From Ptiloglossa arizonensis (taxonomy: Eukaryota > Arthropoda > Insecta > Hymenoptera > Colletidae): a stretch of 64,000 nucleotides of DNA. Below, piece by piece: positions 1-13,752 of the stretch (the first letter of the stretch is position 1; each line of letters starts with the position of its first letter). The stretch spans positions 1-64,000 of the forward strand of contig NW_027479033.1 in the NCBI RefSeq assembly GCF_051014685.1. Direction: 5' to 3'. The notes beneath the pieces were generated by a model. The model saw only the letters and a program-made list of their open reading frames with translations. It was not told the origin of the DNA and did no database searches. Both the position numbers and the translations under genes were made by a program.

Positions 1-739
1 AACGGAGAAATTAAGAAAGAAACGAAGAAACGAAGAAAGAAACGGAGAAACGAAGAAATAAACGGAGAAACGAAGAAAGAGACGGAGAAACGAAGAAAGA
101 AACGGAGAAATGAAGAAAGAAACGAAGAAACGAAGAAAGAAACGGAGAAACGAAGAAAGAAACGGAGAAACGAAGAAAGAATCGGAGAAACGAAAAAAGA
201 AACGCAGAAACGAAGAAAGAAACGGAGAAACGAAGAATGAAACGGAGAAACGAAGAAAGAAACGGAGAAACGAAGAAAGAAACGAAGAAACGAAGAAAGA
301 AACGGAGAAATAAATGGAGAAACGAAGAAATAAACGGAGAAACGAACAAGGAAATGGAGAAACGAAGAAAGAAACGGAGAAACGAAGAAAGAAACGGAGA
401 AACGAACAAAGAAACGGAGAAACGAAGAAAGAGACGGAGAAACGAGCAAAGAAACGGAGAAACGAACAAAGAAACGGACAAACGAACAAAGAAACGGAGA
501 ATCGATGAAAGAAACGAAGAAATAAATCGAGAAACGAAGAAATAAACGGAGAAACGAACAAGGAAACGGAGAAACGAAGAAAGAAACGGAGAAACGAAGA
601 AAGAAACGGAGAAACGAAGAAAGAAACGGAGAAACGGAGAAACGAACAAAAAAACGGAGAAACGAAGAAAGAAACGGAGAAACGAAGAAAGAAACGCAGA
701 AACGAAGAAAGAAACGGAGGAACGAAGAAAGAAACGGAG

Positions 740-3330
740 AAACGAAGAAAGAACGGAGAAACGAACGAAGAAACGGAGAAACGAAGAAAGAAACGGAGAA
801 ACGAGAAAGAAACGAGAAACGAAGAAAGAAACGGAGTAACGAAGAAAGAAGCGATGAAACGCAGAAAGAAACGGATAACGAACAAAGAAACGGAGAAGCG
901 AACAAAGGAACGGAGAAACGAACATAGAAACGGAGAAACGAAAGGAAGAAACGGAGAAACGGAGAAATAAATGGAGAATGAAGAAATAAACGGAGAAACG
1001 AAGAAAGAAACGGAGAAACGGTAAATAATGGATAAACGAAGAAGAAATGGAGAAACGAACAAGCAAACGGAGAAACGATAAACGAAGAAAGAATGAAGAA
1101 ACGAAGAAAGAAACGAAGAAACGAACAAAGAAACGGAGAAACGAACAGAAACGAGAACGAAGGAGAACGGAAAACGAACAGAAACGGAAGACAAGAGAAC
1201 GGACGAGAAAACGAAGAAAGAAACGGAGAAACGAAGAAAGATCGGAGAAACGGTGAATAAATGAGAAAACGAGAATAATGGAGAAACGAACAAGCAACGG
1301 AGAAACGGAGAAACGAAGAAGAAATGAGAACGAAGAAAGTACCGAAGAAACGAACAAGACACGGAGAAATGAACAAAGAAGCGGAGAAACGAAGGATGAA
1401 ACGGAGAAACGAAGAACGGAACCCGAGACGAACGAAGAAAAACGGAGTACGAAGACGGAACGACAAGAAACGAGACAAGAGAACCGAGAACGAGACTAAC
1501 GGAGACGAGAAAGAAGGAACGAAGTTAGTTACGGAAGATAAGGAGTTCCGATACATTAGAAACGGAGAAACGAAGAAAGAACGGAGAACGAAGAAAGACG
1601 AAGAACGAAAACGGAGAAACGAAGAAAACGGAGAAACGAGAAGAACGGAGAAACGAGAGAAACGAGAACGGAAGAAAACGAGAAAACGAGAAAGAAAGGA
1701 GAAACAAAGGATAACCGAGAAACGGAGAAACGATGAAAACGAAGAAGGAAACGAGAAACGAGAAGAAACGAGAACGAGAAAACGGAGAAACGAAGAAAGA
1801 ACGGGAGTAACGAAGAAAGAAGCGGAACGCAGAAACGAAAACGAACACGGAGAAGCGACAAAGGACCGGAGAAACACTCAGACCCGGAGACCACGAGACA
1901 ACGAGAAACGAAAACGGAGAAATGAAGAAATAACGGAGAACGAAGAAAGAGACGGCGAAGAACGGTAAAAAATGGATATACGAAGAAATAACTGGAGAAA
2001 ACGAACAAGCAAACGGAGAAACGGATAAACGAAGAAAAGACAAAGACGCCAACGGAAGAAACGAAGCACCGAACCAAGACACGGAGACGACGACAACGCA
2101 CCGGAGAAACGAGCTCGGAAGAAAACGGAGAAACGAACCAAGAACCGGAGAACCCGAAAGAACGGAAGAAACAACGAAGAACCGAGAAACGAACAAAGAA
2201 ACGGAGAACCACGACCACGAGAAACGTGAAATACATGGAAACGAGACAATAAATGGACGCAAACGCAACAAGCCCACGAGACCGCGAACCCGAAACGAAG
2301 ACAATGAAGAAAGCAGAAGAACGACGACGACAACGAGAACGACAAGAACGGAGACACGAAGAAGACGGAGAAACAACGAAGAAACGAGAAACGAAGAAAG
2401 AAACGGAGAAACGAAGAAAGAACGGAGTAACGAAGAAAGGAACGAGAAACGAACAAGAAACGGAACGAAGAAAGAACCGGAGTAACGAAGAACGGAAACG
2501 ACAACGACAAAGAAACGGAGACACGAAGAAGACACGGAGGAAACGGAGAAATAACATGGAGAAAACGCAGGAATAAGCAGAGACAAACGACAGAATGAAA
2601 CGGAGACACGGAGAACGAAGAAAGACGGAGAAGCGAACAAAGGAACGAACGAAGAAAGAATCGGAGAAACGGAGACGGAAAACGGAGAAACGAAAAGAAA
2701 CGGAGAAACGATGAACAGAACAACGGAGAAACGACACGAGAACCGAAGCAAGAAACGGAGAAACGACGAAGAACCTGAGACACGAAGAAACGGAGAATCG
2801 GAGAAATACATGGAGAACACGAAGGATTGAACCGAGAACCGGAGAACGACACGGAGCAACGAACCAGAAACGAGAAACGAAGAAAGAACCGGAGAAACGA
2901 AGGAAAGAAACGGAGGCAACGGAGAATAAGTGGAGAAACCCGAAGACAACCAAACGAAGAAGCGACGAAAGAAACGGAGAACACGATGAAAGAAACGGAG
3001 AACCGAAGAAAGAAACAGAGCAATGAACGAAAGACAACGAAGAAACCGAAGAAAGAAACGGAGAAACGAACAAAGAAACGGAGAAACGAAGGAAGAAACG
3101 GAGAACACGAAGAAAGAAACGGAGACACGAATAAAGAAACGGAGAAACGAAGAAAGAAACCGGAGTAAACGAAGAAAGAAACGGAGAACCGGAGAAATAA
3201 ATGGAGAAACGAAGAAATAAATGGAGAAACGAAGAAATAAACGGAGAAACGAAGAAAGAAACGGAGAAACGAAGAGAGAAACGGAGAAACGAAGGAAGAA
3301 ACGGAGTAAACGAACGAAAGAAACGAAGAA
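740..3330. repeat. degenerate zone of the 20-bp satellite
   Basis: The 20-bp phase is repeatedly broken here by single-base losses and gains, for example GAAAGAACGG in place of GAAAGAAACGG near 750, and by many substitutions. The worst part is about 1140-3100, with a stretch at 1480-1560 that is hardly recognisable as the repeat and is unusually rich in T. Flanking array on both sides is nearly in phase. The zone may be an old, unhomogenised part of the array or a poorly resolved assembly patch. No coding or RNA feature is visible in it. Confidence 0.8.
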
Positions 3331-3332
3331 AC

Positions 3333-5690
3333 GATGAAAGAAACGGTGAATCGGAGAAATAAATGGAGAAACGAAGAAATAAACCTAGAGACGGAGAAAG
3401 AAACGGTGAAACGATCAATGAAACGGAGAAAACGAACAAAGAAACGGAGAAACGAAGAAAGAAACGGAGAAAGGAAGAAAGAAACGGAGAAACGAAGAAA
3501 GAAACGGAGAAACGAAGAAAGAAAGGAGAAACGATGAAAGAAACGGAGAAACGGACAAAGAAACGGAGAAACGAAGAAAGAAACGGAGAAACGGGGAAAT
3601 AAATGGAAAACGAAGAAATAAACGGAGAAACGAACCAGGAAACGGAGAAACGAACCAGGAAACGGAGAAACGAAAAAAGAAACGGAGAATCGAAGAAAGA
3701 AATGGAGAAACGAAGAAAGAAACGGATAAACGAAGAAAGAAACGGAGATACGAAGAAAGAAACGGAGAAACAAAGAAAGAAACGGAGAAACGAAGAAAGA
3801 AACGGAGAAACGAAGAAAGAAACACAGAATCGGAGAAATAAATGGAGAAACGAAGAAATAAACCGAGAATCGGAGAAAGAAACGGAGTAACGAAGAAAGA
3901 AACGAAGAAAACGAAGAAAGAAACGGAGTAACGATGATAGAAACGAAGAAACGAAGAAAGAAACGGAGAATCGGAGAAATAAATGGAGAAAAAAGGAATA
4001 AACCGAGAAACGGAGAAACGATGAAACGAAGGAAGAAACGGAGAAACGAAGAAAGAAACGGAGAAGTTAAGAAAGAAACGAAGAAACGAAGAAAGAAACG
4101 GAGAAACGAACAAAGGAACGGAGAAACGAAGAAAGAAACGGAGAAACGAACAAAGAAACGCAGAAACGAAGAAAGAAACGGAGAAACGAAGAATGAAACG
4201 GAGAAACGAAGAAAGAAACGGAGAAACGAAGAAAGAAACGGAGAAAACGAAGAAAGAAACGGAGAAATAAATGGAGAAACGAAGAAATAAACGGAGAAAC
4301 GAACAAGGAAATGGAGAAACGAAGAAAGAAACGGAGAAATGAAGAAAGAAACGGAGAAACGAACAAAGAAACGGAGAAACGAACAAAGAAACGGAGAAAC
4401 GAAGAAAGAGACGGAGAAACGATGAAAGAAACGGAGAAACGAAGAAAGACACGGAGAAACGAAGAAAGAAACGGAGAAACGAAGAAAGAAACGGAGAAAC
4501 GAAGAAAGAAACGGAGAAACGAACAAAGAAACGGAGAAACGAAGAAAGATACGGAGAAACGGTGAAATAAATGGAGAAACGAAGAAATAAATGGAGAAAC
4601 GAACAAGCAAACGGAGAAACGGAGAAACGAAGAAAGAAATGAAGAAACGAAGAAAGTAACGAAGAAACGAACAAAGAAACGGAGAAACGAACAAAGAAAC
4701 GGAGAAACGAAGGAAGAAACGGAGAAACGAAGAAAGAAACGGAGAAACGAATAAAGAAACGGAGAAACGAAGAAAGAACCGGAGTAACGAAGAAAGAAAC
4801 GGAGAAACGGAGAAATAAATGGAGAAACGAAGAAATAAATGGAGAAACGAAGAAATAAACGGAGAAACGAAGAAAGAAACGGAGAAACGAAGAGAGAATC
4901 GGAGAAACGAAGGAAGAAACGGAGTAACGAAGAAAGAAACGAAGAAACGATGAAAGAAACGGTGAATCGGAGAAATAAATGGAGAAACGAAGAAATAAAC
5001 CGAGAGACGGAGAAAGAAACGGTGAAACGATCAATGAAACGGAGAAACGAACAAAGAAACGGAGAAACGGAGAAAGAAACGGAGAAAGGAAGAAAGAAAC
5101 GGAGAAACGAAGAAAGAAACGGAGAAACGAAGAAAGAAAGGAGAAACGATGAAAGAAACGGAGAAACGGACAAAGAAACGGAGAAACGAAGAAAGAAACG
5201 GAGAAACGGGGAAATAAATGGAAAACGAAGAAATAAACGGAGAAACGAACCAGGAAACGGAGAAACGAACCAGGAAACGGAGAAACGAAAAAAGAAACGG
5301 AGAATCGAAGAAAGAAATGGAGAAACGAAGAAAGAAACGGATAAACGAAGAAAGAAACGGAGATACGAAGAAAGAAACGGAGAAACAAAGAAAGAAACGG
5401 AGAAACGAAGAAAGAAACGGAGAAACGAAGAAAGAAACACAGAATCGGAGAAATAAATGGAGAAACGAAGAAATAAACCGAGAATCGGAGAAAGAAACGG
5501 AGTAACGAAGAAAGAAACGAAGAAACGAAGAAAGAAACGGAGTAACGATGATAGAAACGAAGAAACGAAGAAAGAAACGGAGAATCGGAGAAATAAATGG
5601 AGAAAAAAGGAATAAACCGAGAAACGGAGAAACGATGAAACGAAGGAAGAAACGGAGAAACGAAGAAAGAAACGGAGAAATTAAGAAAGA
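3333..5690 (+). repeat. 1,615-bp segmental duplication within the 20-bp array
   Basis: A marker block (GATGAAAGAAACGGTG, then a GGGGAAATAAATGG variant and an AACCAGG run) starts at 3333 and recurs at 4949. A second marker recurs from 3603 to 5218, an offset of 1,615-1,616 bp. The copies agree over at least 3603-3890 and 5218-5505, including the same GAATCGG and GAGATACG variants, which identifies a duplication of a long segment rather than independent drift. Confidence 0.75.
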
Positions 5691-6450
5691 AACGAAGAAA
5701 CGATGAAAGAAACGGTGAATCGGAGAAATAAATGGAGAAACGAAGAAATAAACCGAGAGACGGAGAAAGAAACGGTGAAACGATCAATGAAACGGAGAAA
5801 CGAACAAAGAAACGGAGAAACGAAGAAAGAAACGGAGAAAGGAAGAAAGAAACGGAGAAACGAAGAAAGAAACGGAGAAACGAAGAAAGAAAGGAGAAAC
5901 GATGAAAGAAACGGAGAAACGGACAAAGAAACGGAGAAACGAAGAAAGAAACGGAGAAACGGGGAAATAAATGGAAAACGAAGAAATAAACGGAGAAACG
6001 AACCAGGAAACGGAGAAACGAACCAGGAAACGGAGAAACGAACCAGGAAACGGAGAAACGAAAAAAGAAACGGAGAATCGAAGAAAGAAATGGAGAAACG
6101 AAGAAAGAAACGGATAAACGAAGAAAGAAACGGAGATACGAAGAAAGAAACGGAGAAACAAAGAAAGAAACGGAGAAACGAAGAAAGAAACGGAGAAACG
6201 AAGAAAGAAACACAGAATCGGAGAAATAAATGGAGAAACGAAGAAATAAACCGAGAATCGGAGAAAGAAACGGAGTAACGAAGAAAGAAACGAAGAAACG
6301 AAGAAAGAAACGGAGTAACGATGATAGAAACGAAGAAACGAAGAAAGAAACGGAGAATCGGAGAAATAAATGGAGAAAAAAGGAATAAACCGAGAAACGG
6401 AGAAACGATGAAACGAAGGAAGAAACGGAGAAACGAAGAAAGAAACGGAG
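4949..6450 (+). repeat. 753/773-bp block in two tandem copies, with a one-unit gain
   Basis: The marker at 4949 recurs at 5702, an offset of 753 bp, and the following variant order is shared. The first copy has two successive AACCAGG units near 5251-5280. The second has three near 6001-6050, so the GAAATTAAG marker near 5677 reappears about 773 bp later. This is a visible gain of one 20-bp unit. Confidence 0.75.
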
Positions 6451-8960
6451 AAATTAAGAAAGAAACGAAGAAACGAAGAAAGAAACGGAGAAACGAACAA
6501 AGGAACGCAGAAACGAAGAAAGAAACGGAGAAACGAAGAATGAAACGGAGAAACGAAGAAAGAAACGGAGTAACGATGATAGAAACGAAGAAACGAAGAA
6601 AGAAACGGAGAATCGGAGAAATAAATGGAGAAAAAAGGAATAAACCGAGAAACGGAGAAACGATGAAACGAAGGAAGAAACGGAGTAACGAAGAAAGAAA
6701 CGAAGAAACGAAGAAAGAAACGGAGAAACGAAGAATGAAACGGAGAAACGAAGAAAGAAACGGAGAAACGAAGAAAGAAACGGAGAAACGAAGAAAGAAA
6801 CGGAGAAATAAATGGAGAAACGAAGAAATAAACGGAGAAACGAACAAGGAAATGGAGAAACGAAGAAAGAAACGGAGAAACGAAGAAAGAAACGGAGAAA
6901 CGAACAAAGAAACGGAGAAACGAACAAAGAAACGGAGAAACGAAGAAAGAGACGGAGAAACGATGAAAGAAACGGAGAAACGAAGAAAGACACGGAGAAA
7001 CGAAGAAAGAAACGGAGAAACGAAGAAAGAAACGGAGAAACGAAGAAAGAAACGGAGAAACGAACAAAGAAACGGAGAAACGAAGAAAGATACGGAGAAA
7101 CGGTGAAATAAATGGAGAAACGAAGAAATAAACCGAGAATCGGAGAAAGAAACGGAGTAACGAAGAAAGAAACGAAGAAACGAAGAAAGAAACGGAGTAA
7201 CGATGATAGAAACGAAGAAACGAAGAAAGAAACGGAGAATCGGAGAAATAAATGGAGAAAAAAGGAATAAACCGAGAAACGGAGAAACGATGAAACGAAG
7301 GAAGAAACGGAGTAACGAAGAAAGAAACGAAGAAACGAAGAAAGAAACGGAGAAACGAAGAATGAAACGGAGAAACGAAGAAAGAAACGGAGAAACGAAG
7401 AAAGAAACGGAGAAACGAAGAAAGAAACGGAGAAATAAATGGAGAAACGAAGAAATAAACGGAGAAACGAACAAGGAAATGGAGAAACGAAGAAAGAAAC
7501 GGAGAAACGAAGAAAGAAACGGAGAAACGAACAAAGAAACGGAGAAACGAACAAAGAAACGGAGAAACGAAGAAAGAGACGGAGAAACGATGAAAGAAAC
7601 GGAGAAACGAAGAAAGACACGGAGAAACGAAGAAAGAAACGGAGAAACGAAGAAAGAAACGGAGAAACGAAGAAAGAAACGGAGAAACGAACAAAGAAAC
7701 GGAGAAACGAACAAAGATACGGAGAAACGGTGAAATAAATGGAGAAACGAAGAAATAAACCGAGAATCGGAGAAAGAAACGGAGTAACGAAGAAAGAAAC
7801 GAAGAAACGAAGAAAGAAACGGAGTAACGATGATAGAAACGAAGAAACGAAGAAAGAAACGGAGAATCGGAGAAATAAATGGAGAAAAAAGGAATAAACC
7901 GAGAAACGGAGAAACGATGAAACGAAGGAAGAAACGGAGTAACGAAGAAAGAAACGAAGAAACGAAGAAAGAAACGGAGAAACGAAGAATGAAACGGAGA
8001 AACGAAGAAAGAAACGGAGAAACGAAGAAAGAAACGGAGAAACGAAGAAAGAAACGGAGAAATAAATGGAGAAACGAAGAAATAAACGGAGAAACGAACA
8101 AGGAAATGGAGAAACGAAGAAAGAAACGGAGAAACGAAGAAAGAAACGGAGAAACGAACAAAGAAACGGAGAAACGAACAAAGAAACGGAGAAACGAAGA
8201 AAGAGACGGAGAAACGATGAAAGAAACGGAGAAACGAAGAAAGACACGGAGAAACGAAGAAAGAAACGGAGAAACGAAGAAAGAAACGGAGAAACGAAGA
8301 AAGAAACGGAGAAACGAACAAAGAAACGGAGAAACGAAGAAAGATACGGAGAAACGGTGAAATAAATGGAGAAACGAAGAAATAAATGGAGAAACGAACA
8401 AGCAAACGGAGAAACGGAGAAACGAAGAAAGAAATGAAGAAACGAAGAAAGTAACGAAGAAACGAACAAAGAAACGGAGAAACGAACAAAGAAACGGAGA
8501 AACGAAGGAAGAAACGGAGAAACGAAGAAAGAAACGGAGAAACGAATAAAGAAACGGAGAAACGAAGAAAGAACCGGAGTAACGAAGAAAGAAACGGAGA
8601 AACGGAGAAATAAATGGAGAAACGAAGAAATAAATGGAGAAACGAAGAAATAAACGGAGAAACGAAGAAAGAAACGGAGAAACGAAGAGAGAAACGGAGA
8701 AACGAAGGAAGAAACGGAGTAACGAAGAAAGAAACGAAGAAACGATGAAAGAAACGGTGAATCGGAGAAATAAATGGAGAAACGAAGAAATGAACCGAGA
8801 GATGGAGAAAGAAACGGTGAAACGATCAATGAAACGGAGAAACGAACAAAGAAACGGAGAAACGAAGATAGAAACGGAGAAACGGAGAAAGAAACGGAGA
8901 AGCGAACAAAGGAACGGAGAAACGAAGAAAGAAACGGAGAAACGAAGAAAGAAACGGAGA
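5690..8960 (+). repeat. 3,821-bp-period duplication, copy 1
   Basis: Unit variants from about 5690 reappear 3,821 bp downstream (5702 with 9523, 6321 with 10142). After three rather than two copies of an internal 627-bp block, the offset falls to 3,194 bp (8634 with 11828), a difference of exactly 627. Similarity ends near 8960, where the second copy switches to a different variant series. Confidence 0.8.
6576..8380 (+). repeat. 627-bp higher-order repeat, three copies
   Basis: Blocks beginning at the CGATGATAG variant lie at 6576, 7203 and 7830, spaced exactly 627 bp. Each contains the same ordered series of unit variants (a GGAATAAACCG segment, GAATGAAACG, GAAATAAATGG, AACAAGG, AAGAGACGG, GATGAAAG, AAGACACGG, AAGATACGG). 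The third copy is cut off near 8380, where the following sequence changes to an AACAAGCAAACGG series. The copies look nearly identical, so homogenisation is recent. Confidence 0.9.
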
Positions 8961-9510
8961 AACGAAGAAAGAAATGGAGAAACGATGAAAGAAACGGAGA
9001 AACGAAGAAAGACACGGAGAAACGAAGAAAGAAACGGAGAAGCGAACAAAGGAACGGAGAAACGAAGAAAGAAACGGAGAAACGAAGAAAGAAACGGAGA
9101 AACGAAGAAAGAAAGGAGAAACGATGAAAGAAACGGAGAAACGGACAAAGAAACGGAGAAACGAAGAAAGACACGGAGAAACGAAGAAAGAAACGGAGAA
9201 GCGAACAAAGGAACGGAGAAACGAAGAAAGAAACGAAGAAACGAAGAAAGAAACGGAGAAACGAACAAAGAAACGGAGAAACGAAGGAAGAAACGGAGAA
9301 ACGAAGAAAGAAACGGAGAAACGAATAAAGAAACGGAGAAACGAAGAAAGAACCGGAGTAACGAAGAAAGAAACGGAGAAACGGAGAAATAAATGGAGAA
9401 ACGAAGAAATAAATGGAGAAACGAAGAAATAAACGGAGAAACGAAGAAAGAAACGGAGAAACGAAGAGAGAATCGGAGAAACGAAGGAAGAAACGGAGTA
9501 ACGAAGAAAG

Positions 9511-12155
9511 AAACGAAGAAACGATGAAAGAAACGGTGAATCGGAGAAATAAATGGAGAAACGAAGAAATAAACCGAGAGACGGAGAAAGAAACGGTGAA
9601 ACGATCAATGAAACGGAGAAACGAACAAAGAAACGGAGAAACGAAGAAAGAAACGGAGAAAGGAAGAAAGAAACGGAGAAACGAAGAAAGAAACGGAGAA
9701 ACGAAGAAAGAAAGGAGAAACGATGAAAGAAACGGAGAAACGGACAAAGAAACGGAGAAACGAAGAAAGAAATGGAGAAACGGGGAAATAAATGGAAAAC
9801 GAAGAAATAAACGGAGAAACGAACCAGGAAACGGAGAAACGAACCAGGAAACGGAGAAACGAACCAGGAAACGGAGAAACGAAAAAAGAAACGGAGAATC
9901 GAAGAAAGAAATGGAGAAACGAAGAAAGAAACGGATAAACGAAGAAAGAAACGGAGATACGAAGAAAGAAACGGAGAAACAAAGAAAGAAACGGAGAAAC
10001 GAAGAAAGAAACGGAGAAACGAAGAAAGAAACACAGAATCGGAGAAATAAATGGAGAAACGAAGAAATAAACCGAGAATCGGAGAAAGAAACGGAGTAAC
10101 GAAGAAAGAAACGAAGAAACGAAGAAAGAAACGGAGTAACGATGATAGAAACGAAGAAACGAAGAAAGAAACGGAGAATCGGAGAAATAAATGGAGAAAA
10201 AAGGAATAAACCGAGAAACGGAGAAACGATGAAACGAAGGAAGAAACGGAGAAACGAAGAAAGAAACGGAGAAATTAAGAAAGAAACGAAGAAACGAAGA
10301 AAGAAACGGAGAAACGAACAAAGGAACGCAGAAACGAAGAAAGAAACGGAGAAACGAAGAATGAAACGGAGAAACGAAGAAAGAAACGGAGTAACGATGA
10401 TAGAAACGAAGAAACGAAGAAAGAAACGGAGAATCGGGGAAATAAATGGAGAAAAAAGGAATAAACCGAGAAACGGAGAAACGATGAAACGAAGGAAGAA
10501 ACGGAGTAACGAAGAAAGAAACGAAGAAACGAAGAAAGAAACGGAGAAACGAAGAATGAAACGGAGAAACGAAGAAAGAAACGGAGAAACGAAGAAAGAA
10601 ACGGAGAAACGAAGAAAGAAACGGAGAAATAAATGGAGAAACGAAGAAATAAACGGAGAAACGAACAAGGAAATGGAGAAACGAAGAAAGAAACGGAGAA
10701 ACGAAGAAAGAAACGGAGAAACGAACAAAGAAACGGAGAAACGAACAAAGAAACGGAGAAACGAAGAAAGAGACGGAGAAACGATGAAAGAAACGGAGAA
10801 ACGAAGAAAGACACGGAGAAACGAAGAAAGAAACGGAGAAACGAAGAAAGAAACGGAGAAACGAAGAAAGAAACGGAGAAACGAACAAAGAAACGGAGAA
10901 ACGAAGAAAGATACGGAGAAACGGTGAAATAAATGGAGAAACGAAGAAATAAACCGAGAATCGGAGAAAGAAACGGAGTAACGAAGAAAGAAACGAAGAA
11001 ACGAAGAAAGAAACGGAGTAACGATGATAGAAACGAAGAAACGAAGAAAGAAACGGAGAATCGGAGAAATAAATGGAGAAAAAAGGAATAAACCGAGAAA
11101 CGGAGAAACGATGAAACGAAGGAAGAAACGGAGTAACGAAGAAAGAAACGAAGAAACGAAGAAAGAAACGGAGAAACGAAGAATGAAACGGAGAAACGAA
11201 GAAAGAAACGGAGAAACGAAGAAAGAAACGGAGAAACGAAGAAAGAAACGGAGAAATAAATGGAGAAACGAAGAAATAAACGGAGAAACGAACAAGGAAA
11301 TGGAGAAACGAAGAAAGAAACGGAGAAACGAAGAAAGAAACGGAGAAACGAACAAAGAAACGGAGAAACGAACAAAGAAACGGAGAAACGAAGAAAGAGA
11401 CGGAGAAACGATGAAAGAAACGGAGAAACGAAGAAAGACACGGAGAAACGAAGAAAGAAACGGAGAAACGAAGAAAGAAACGGAGAAACGAAGAAAGAAA
11501 CGGAGAAACGAACAAAGAAACGAAGAAACGAAGAAAGATACGGAGAAACGGTGAAATAAATGGAGAAACGAAGAAATAAATGGAGAAACGAACAAGCAAA
11601 CGGAGAAACGGAGAAACGAAGAAAGAAATGAAGAAACGAAGAAAGTAACGAAGAAACGAACAAAGAAACGGAGAAACGAACAAAGAAACGGAGAAACGAA
11701 GGAAGAAACGGAGAAACGAAGAAAGAAACGGAGAAACGAATAAAGAAACGGAGAAACGAAGAAAGAACCGGAGTAACGAAGAAAGAAACGGAGAAACGGA
11801 GAAATAAATGGAGAAACGAAGAAATAAATGGAGAAACGAAGAAATAAACGGAGAAACGAAGAAAGAAACGGAGAAACGAAGAGAGAAACGGAGAAACGAA
11901 GGAAGAAACGGAGTAACGAAGAAAGAAACGAAGAAACGATAAAAGAAACGGTGAATCGGAGAAATAAATGGAGAAACGAAGAAATAAACCGAGAGATGGA
12001 GAAAGAAACGGTGAAACGATCAATGAAACGGAGAAACGCACAAAGAAACGGAGAAACGAAGATAGAAACGGAGAAACGGAGAAAGAAACGGAGAAGCGAA
12101 CAAAGGAACGGAGAAACGAAGAAAGAAACGGAGAAACGAAGAAAGAAACGAAGAA
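9511..12155 (+). repeat. 3,821-bp-period duplication, copy 2
   Basis: This is the downstream copy of the segment that starts near 5690. It shares the same variant order, including the triple AACCAGG run near 9831-9880. It differs by having only two 627-bp blocks. Confidence 0.8.
10397..11575 (+). repeat. 627-bp higher-order repeat, two copies
   Basis: Blocks starting with the CGATGATAG variant lie at 10397 and 11024, the second one incomplete. They carry the same variant series as the three copies starting at 6576. A related partial copy begins near 12177. Confidence 0.88.
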
Positions 12156-12900
12156 ACGAAGAAAGAAACGGAGTAACGATGATAGAAACGAAGAAACGAA
12201 GAAAGAAACGGAGAATCGGAGAAATAAATGGAGAAAAAAGGAATAAACCGAGAAACGGAGAAACGATGAAACGAAGGAAGAAACGGAGTAACGAAGAAAG
12301 AAACGAAGAAACGAAGAAAGAAACGGAGAAACGAAGAATGAAACGGAGAAACGAAGAAAGAAACGGAGAAACGAAGAAAGAGACGGAGAAACGATGAAAG
12401 AAACGGAGAAACGAAGAAAGACACGGAGAAACGAAGAAAGAAACGGAGAAACGAAGAAAGAAACGGAGAAACGAAGAAAGAAACGGAGAAACGAACAAAG
12501 AAACGGAGAAACGAAGAAAGATACGGAGAAACGGTGAAATAAATGGAGAAACGAAGAAATAAATGGAGAAACGAACAAGCAAACGGAGAAACGGAGAAAC
12601 GAAGAAAGAAATGAAGAAACGAAGAAAGTAACGAAGAAACGAACAAAGAAACGGAGGAACGAACAAAGAAACGGAGAAACGAAGGAAGAAACGGAGAAAC
12701 GAAGAAAGAAACGGAGAAACGAAGAAAGAAACGGAGTAACGGAGAACGGAGCGATGAAACGCAGAAAGAAACGGAGAAACGAACGAAGAAACGGAGAGAC
12801 GAAGAAAGAAACGGTGAAACGAAGAAAGAAACGGAGAAACGAAGAAAGAAACGGAGAAACGAAGAAAGAAACGGAGATACGAGGAAAGAAACGGAGAAAC

Positions 12901-13752
12901 GAACAAAGAAAGGGAGAAACGAAGAAATAAACGGAGAAACGAAGAAAGAAACGGAGAAACGAAGAAAGAAACGGAGAAATGAAGAAAGAAACGAAGAAAC
13001 GAAGAAAGAAACAGAGAAACGAACAAAGGAACGGAGAAACGAAGAAAGAAACGGAGAAACGAACAAAGAAACGCAGAAACGAAGAAAGAAACGGAGAAAC
13101 GAAGAAAGAAACGGAGAAACGAAGAAAGAAACGGAGAAATAAATGGAGAAACGAAGAAATAAACGGAGAAACGAACGAGGAAATGGAGAAACGAAGAAAG
13201 AAACGGAGAAACGAAGAAAGAAACGGAGAAACGAGGAAAGAAACGGAGAAACGTAGAAAGAAACGGAGTAACGAAGAAAGAAGCGATGAAACGCAGAAAG
13301 AAACGGAGAAACGAACAAAGAAACGGAGAAACGAACAAAGAAACGGAGAAACGAACAAAGAAAGGGAGAAACGAAGAAATAAACGGAGAAACGAAGAAAG
13401 AAACGGAGAAACGAAGAAAGAAACGGAGAAATGAAGAAAGAAACGAAGAAACGAAGAAAGAAACAGAGAAACGAACAAAGGAACGGAGAAACGAAGAAAG
13501 AAACGGAGAAACGAACAAAGAAACGCAGAAACGAAGAAAGAAACGGAGAAACGAAGAAAGAAACGGAGAAACGAAGAAAGAAACGGAGAAATAAATGGAG
13601 AAACGAAGAAATAAACGGAGAAACGAACGAGGAAATGGAGAAACGAAGAAAGAAACGGAGAAACGAAGAAAGAAACGGAGAAACGAGGAAAGAAACGGAG
13701 AAACGTAGAAAGAAACGGAGTAACGAAGAAAGAAGCGATGAAACGCACAAAG
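12901..13752 (+). repeat. 452-bp tandem duplication in the 20-bp array
   Basis: The run GAACAAAGAAAGGG at 12901 recurs at 13353, and further variants follow at a constant offset of 452 bp, up to the GCGATGAAACGC variant near 13283 and 13735. The period is not a multiple of 20, because the block contains units of altered length. Confidence 0.85.
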
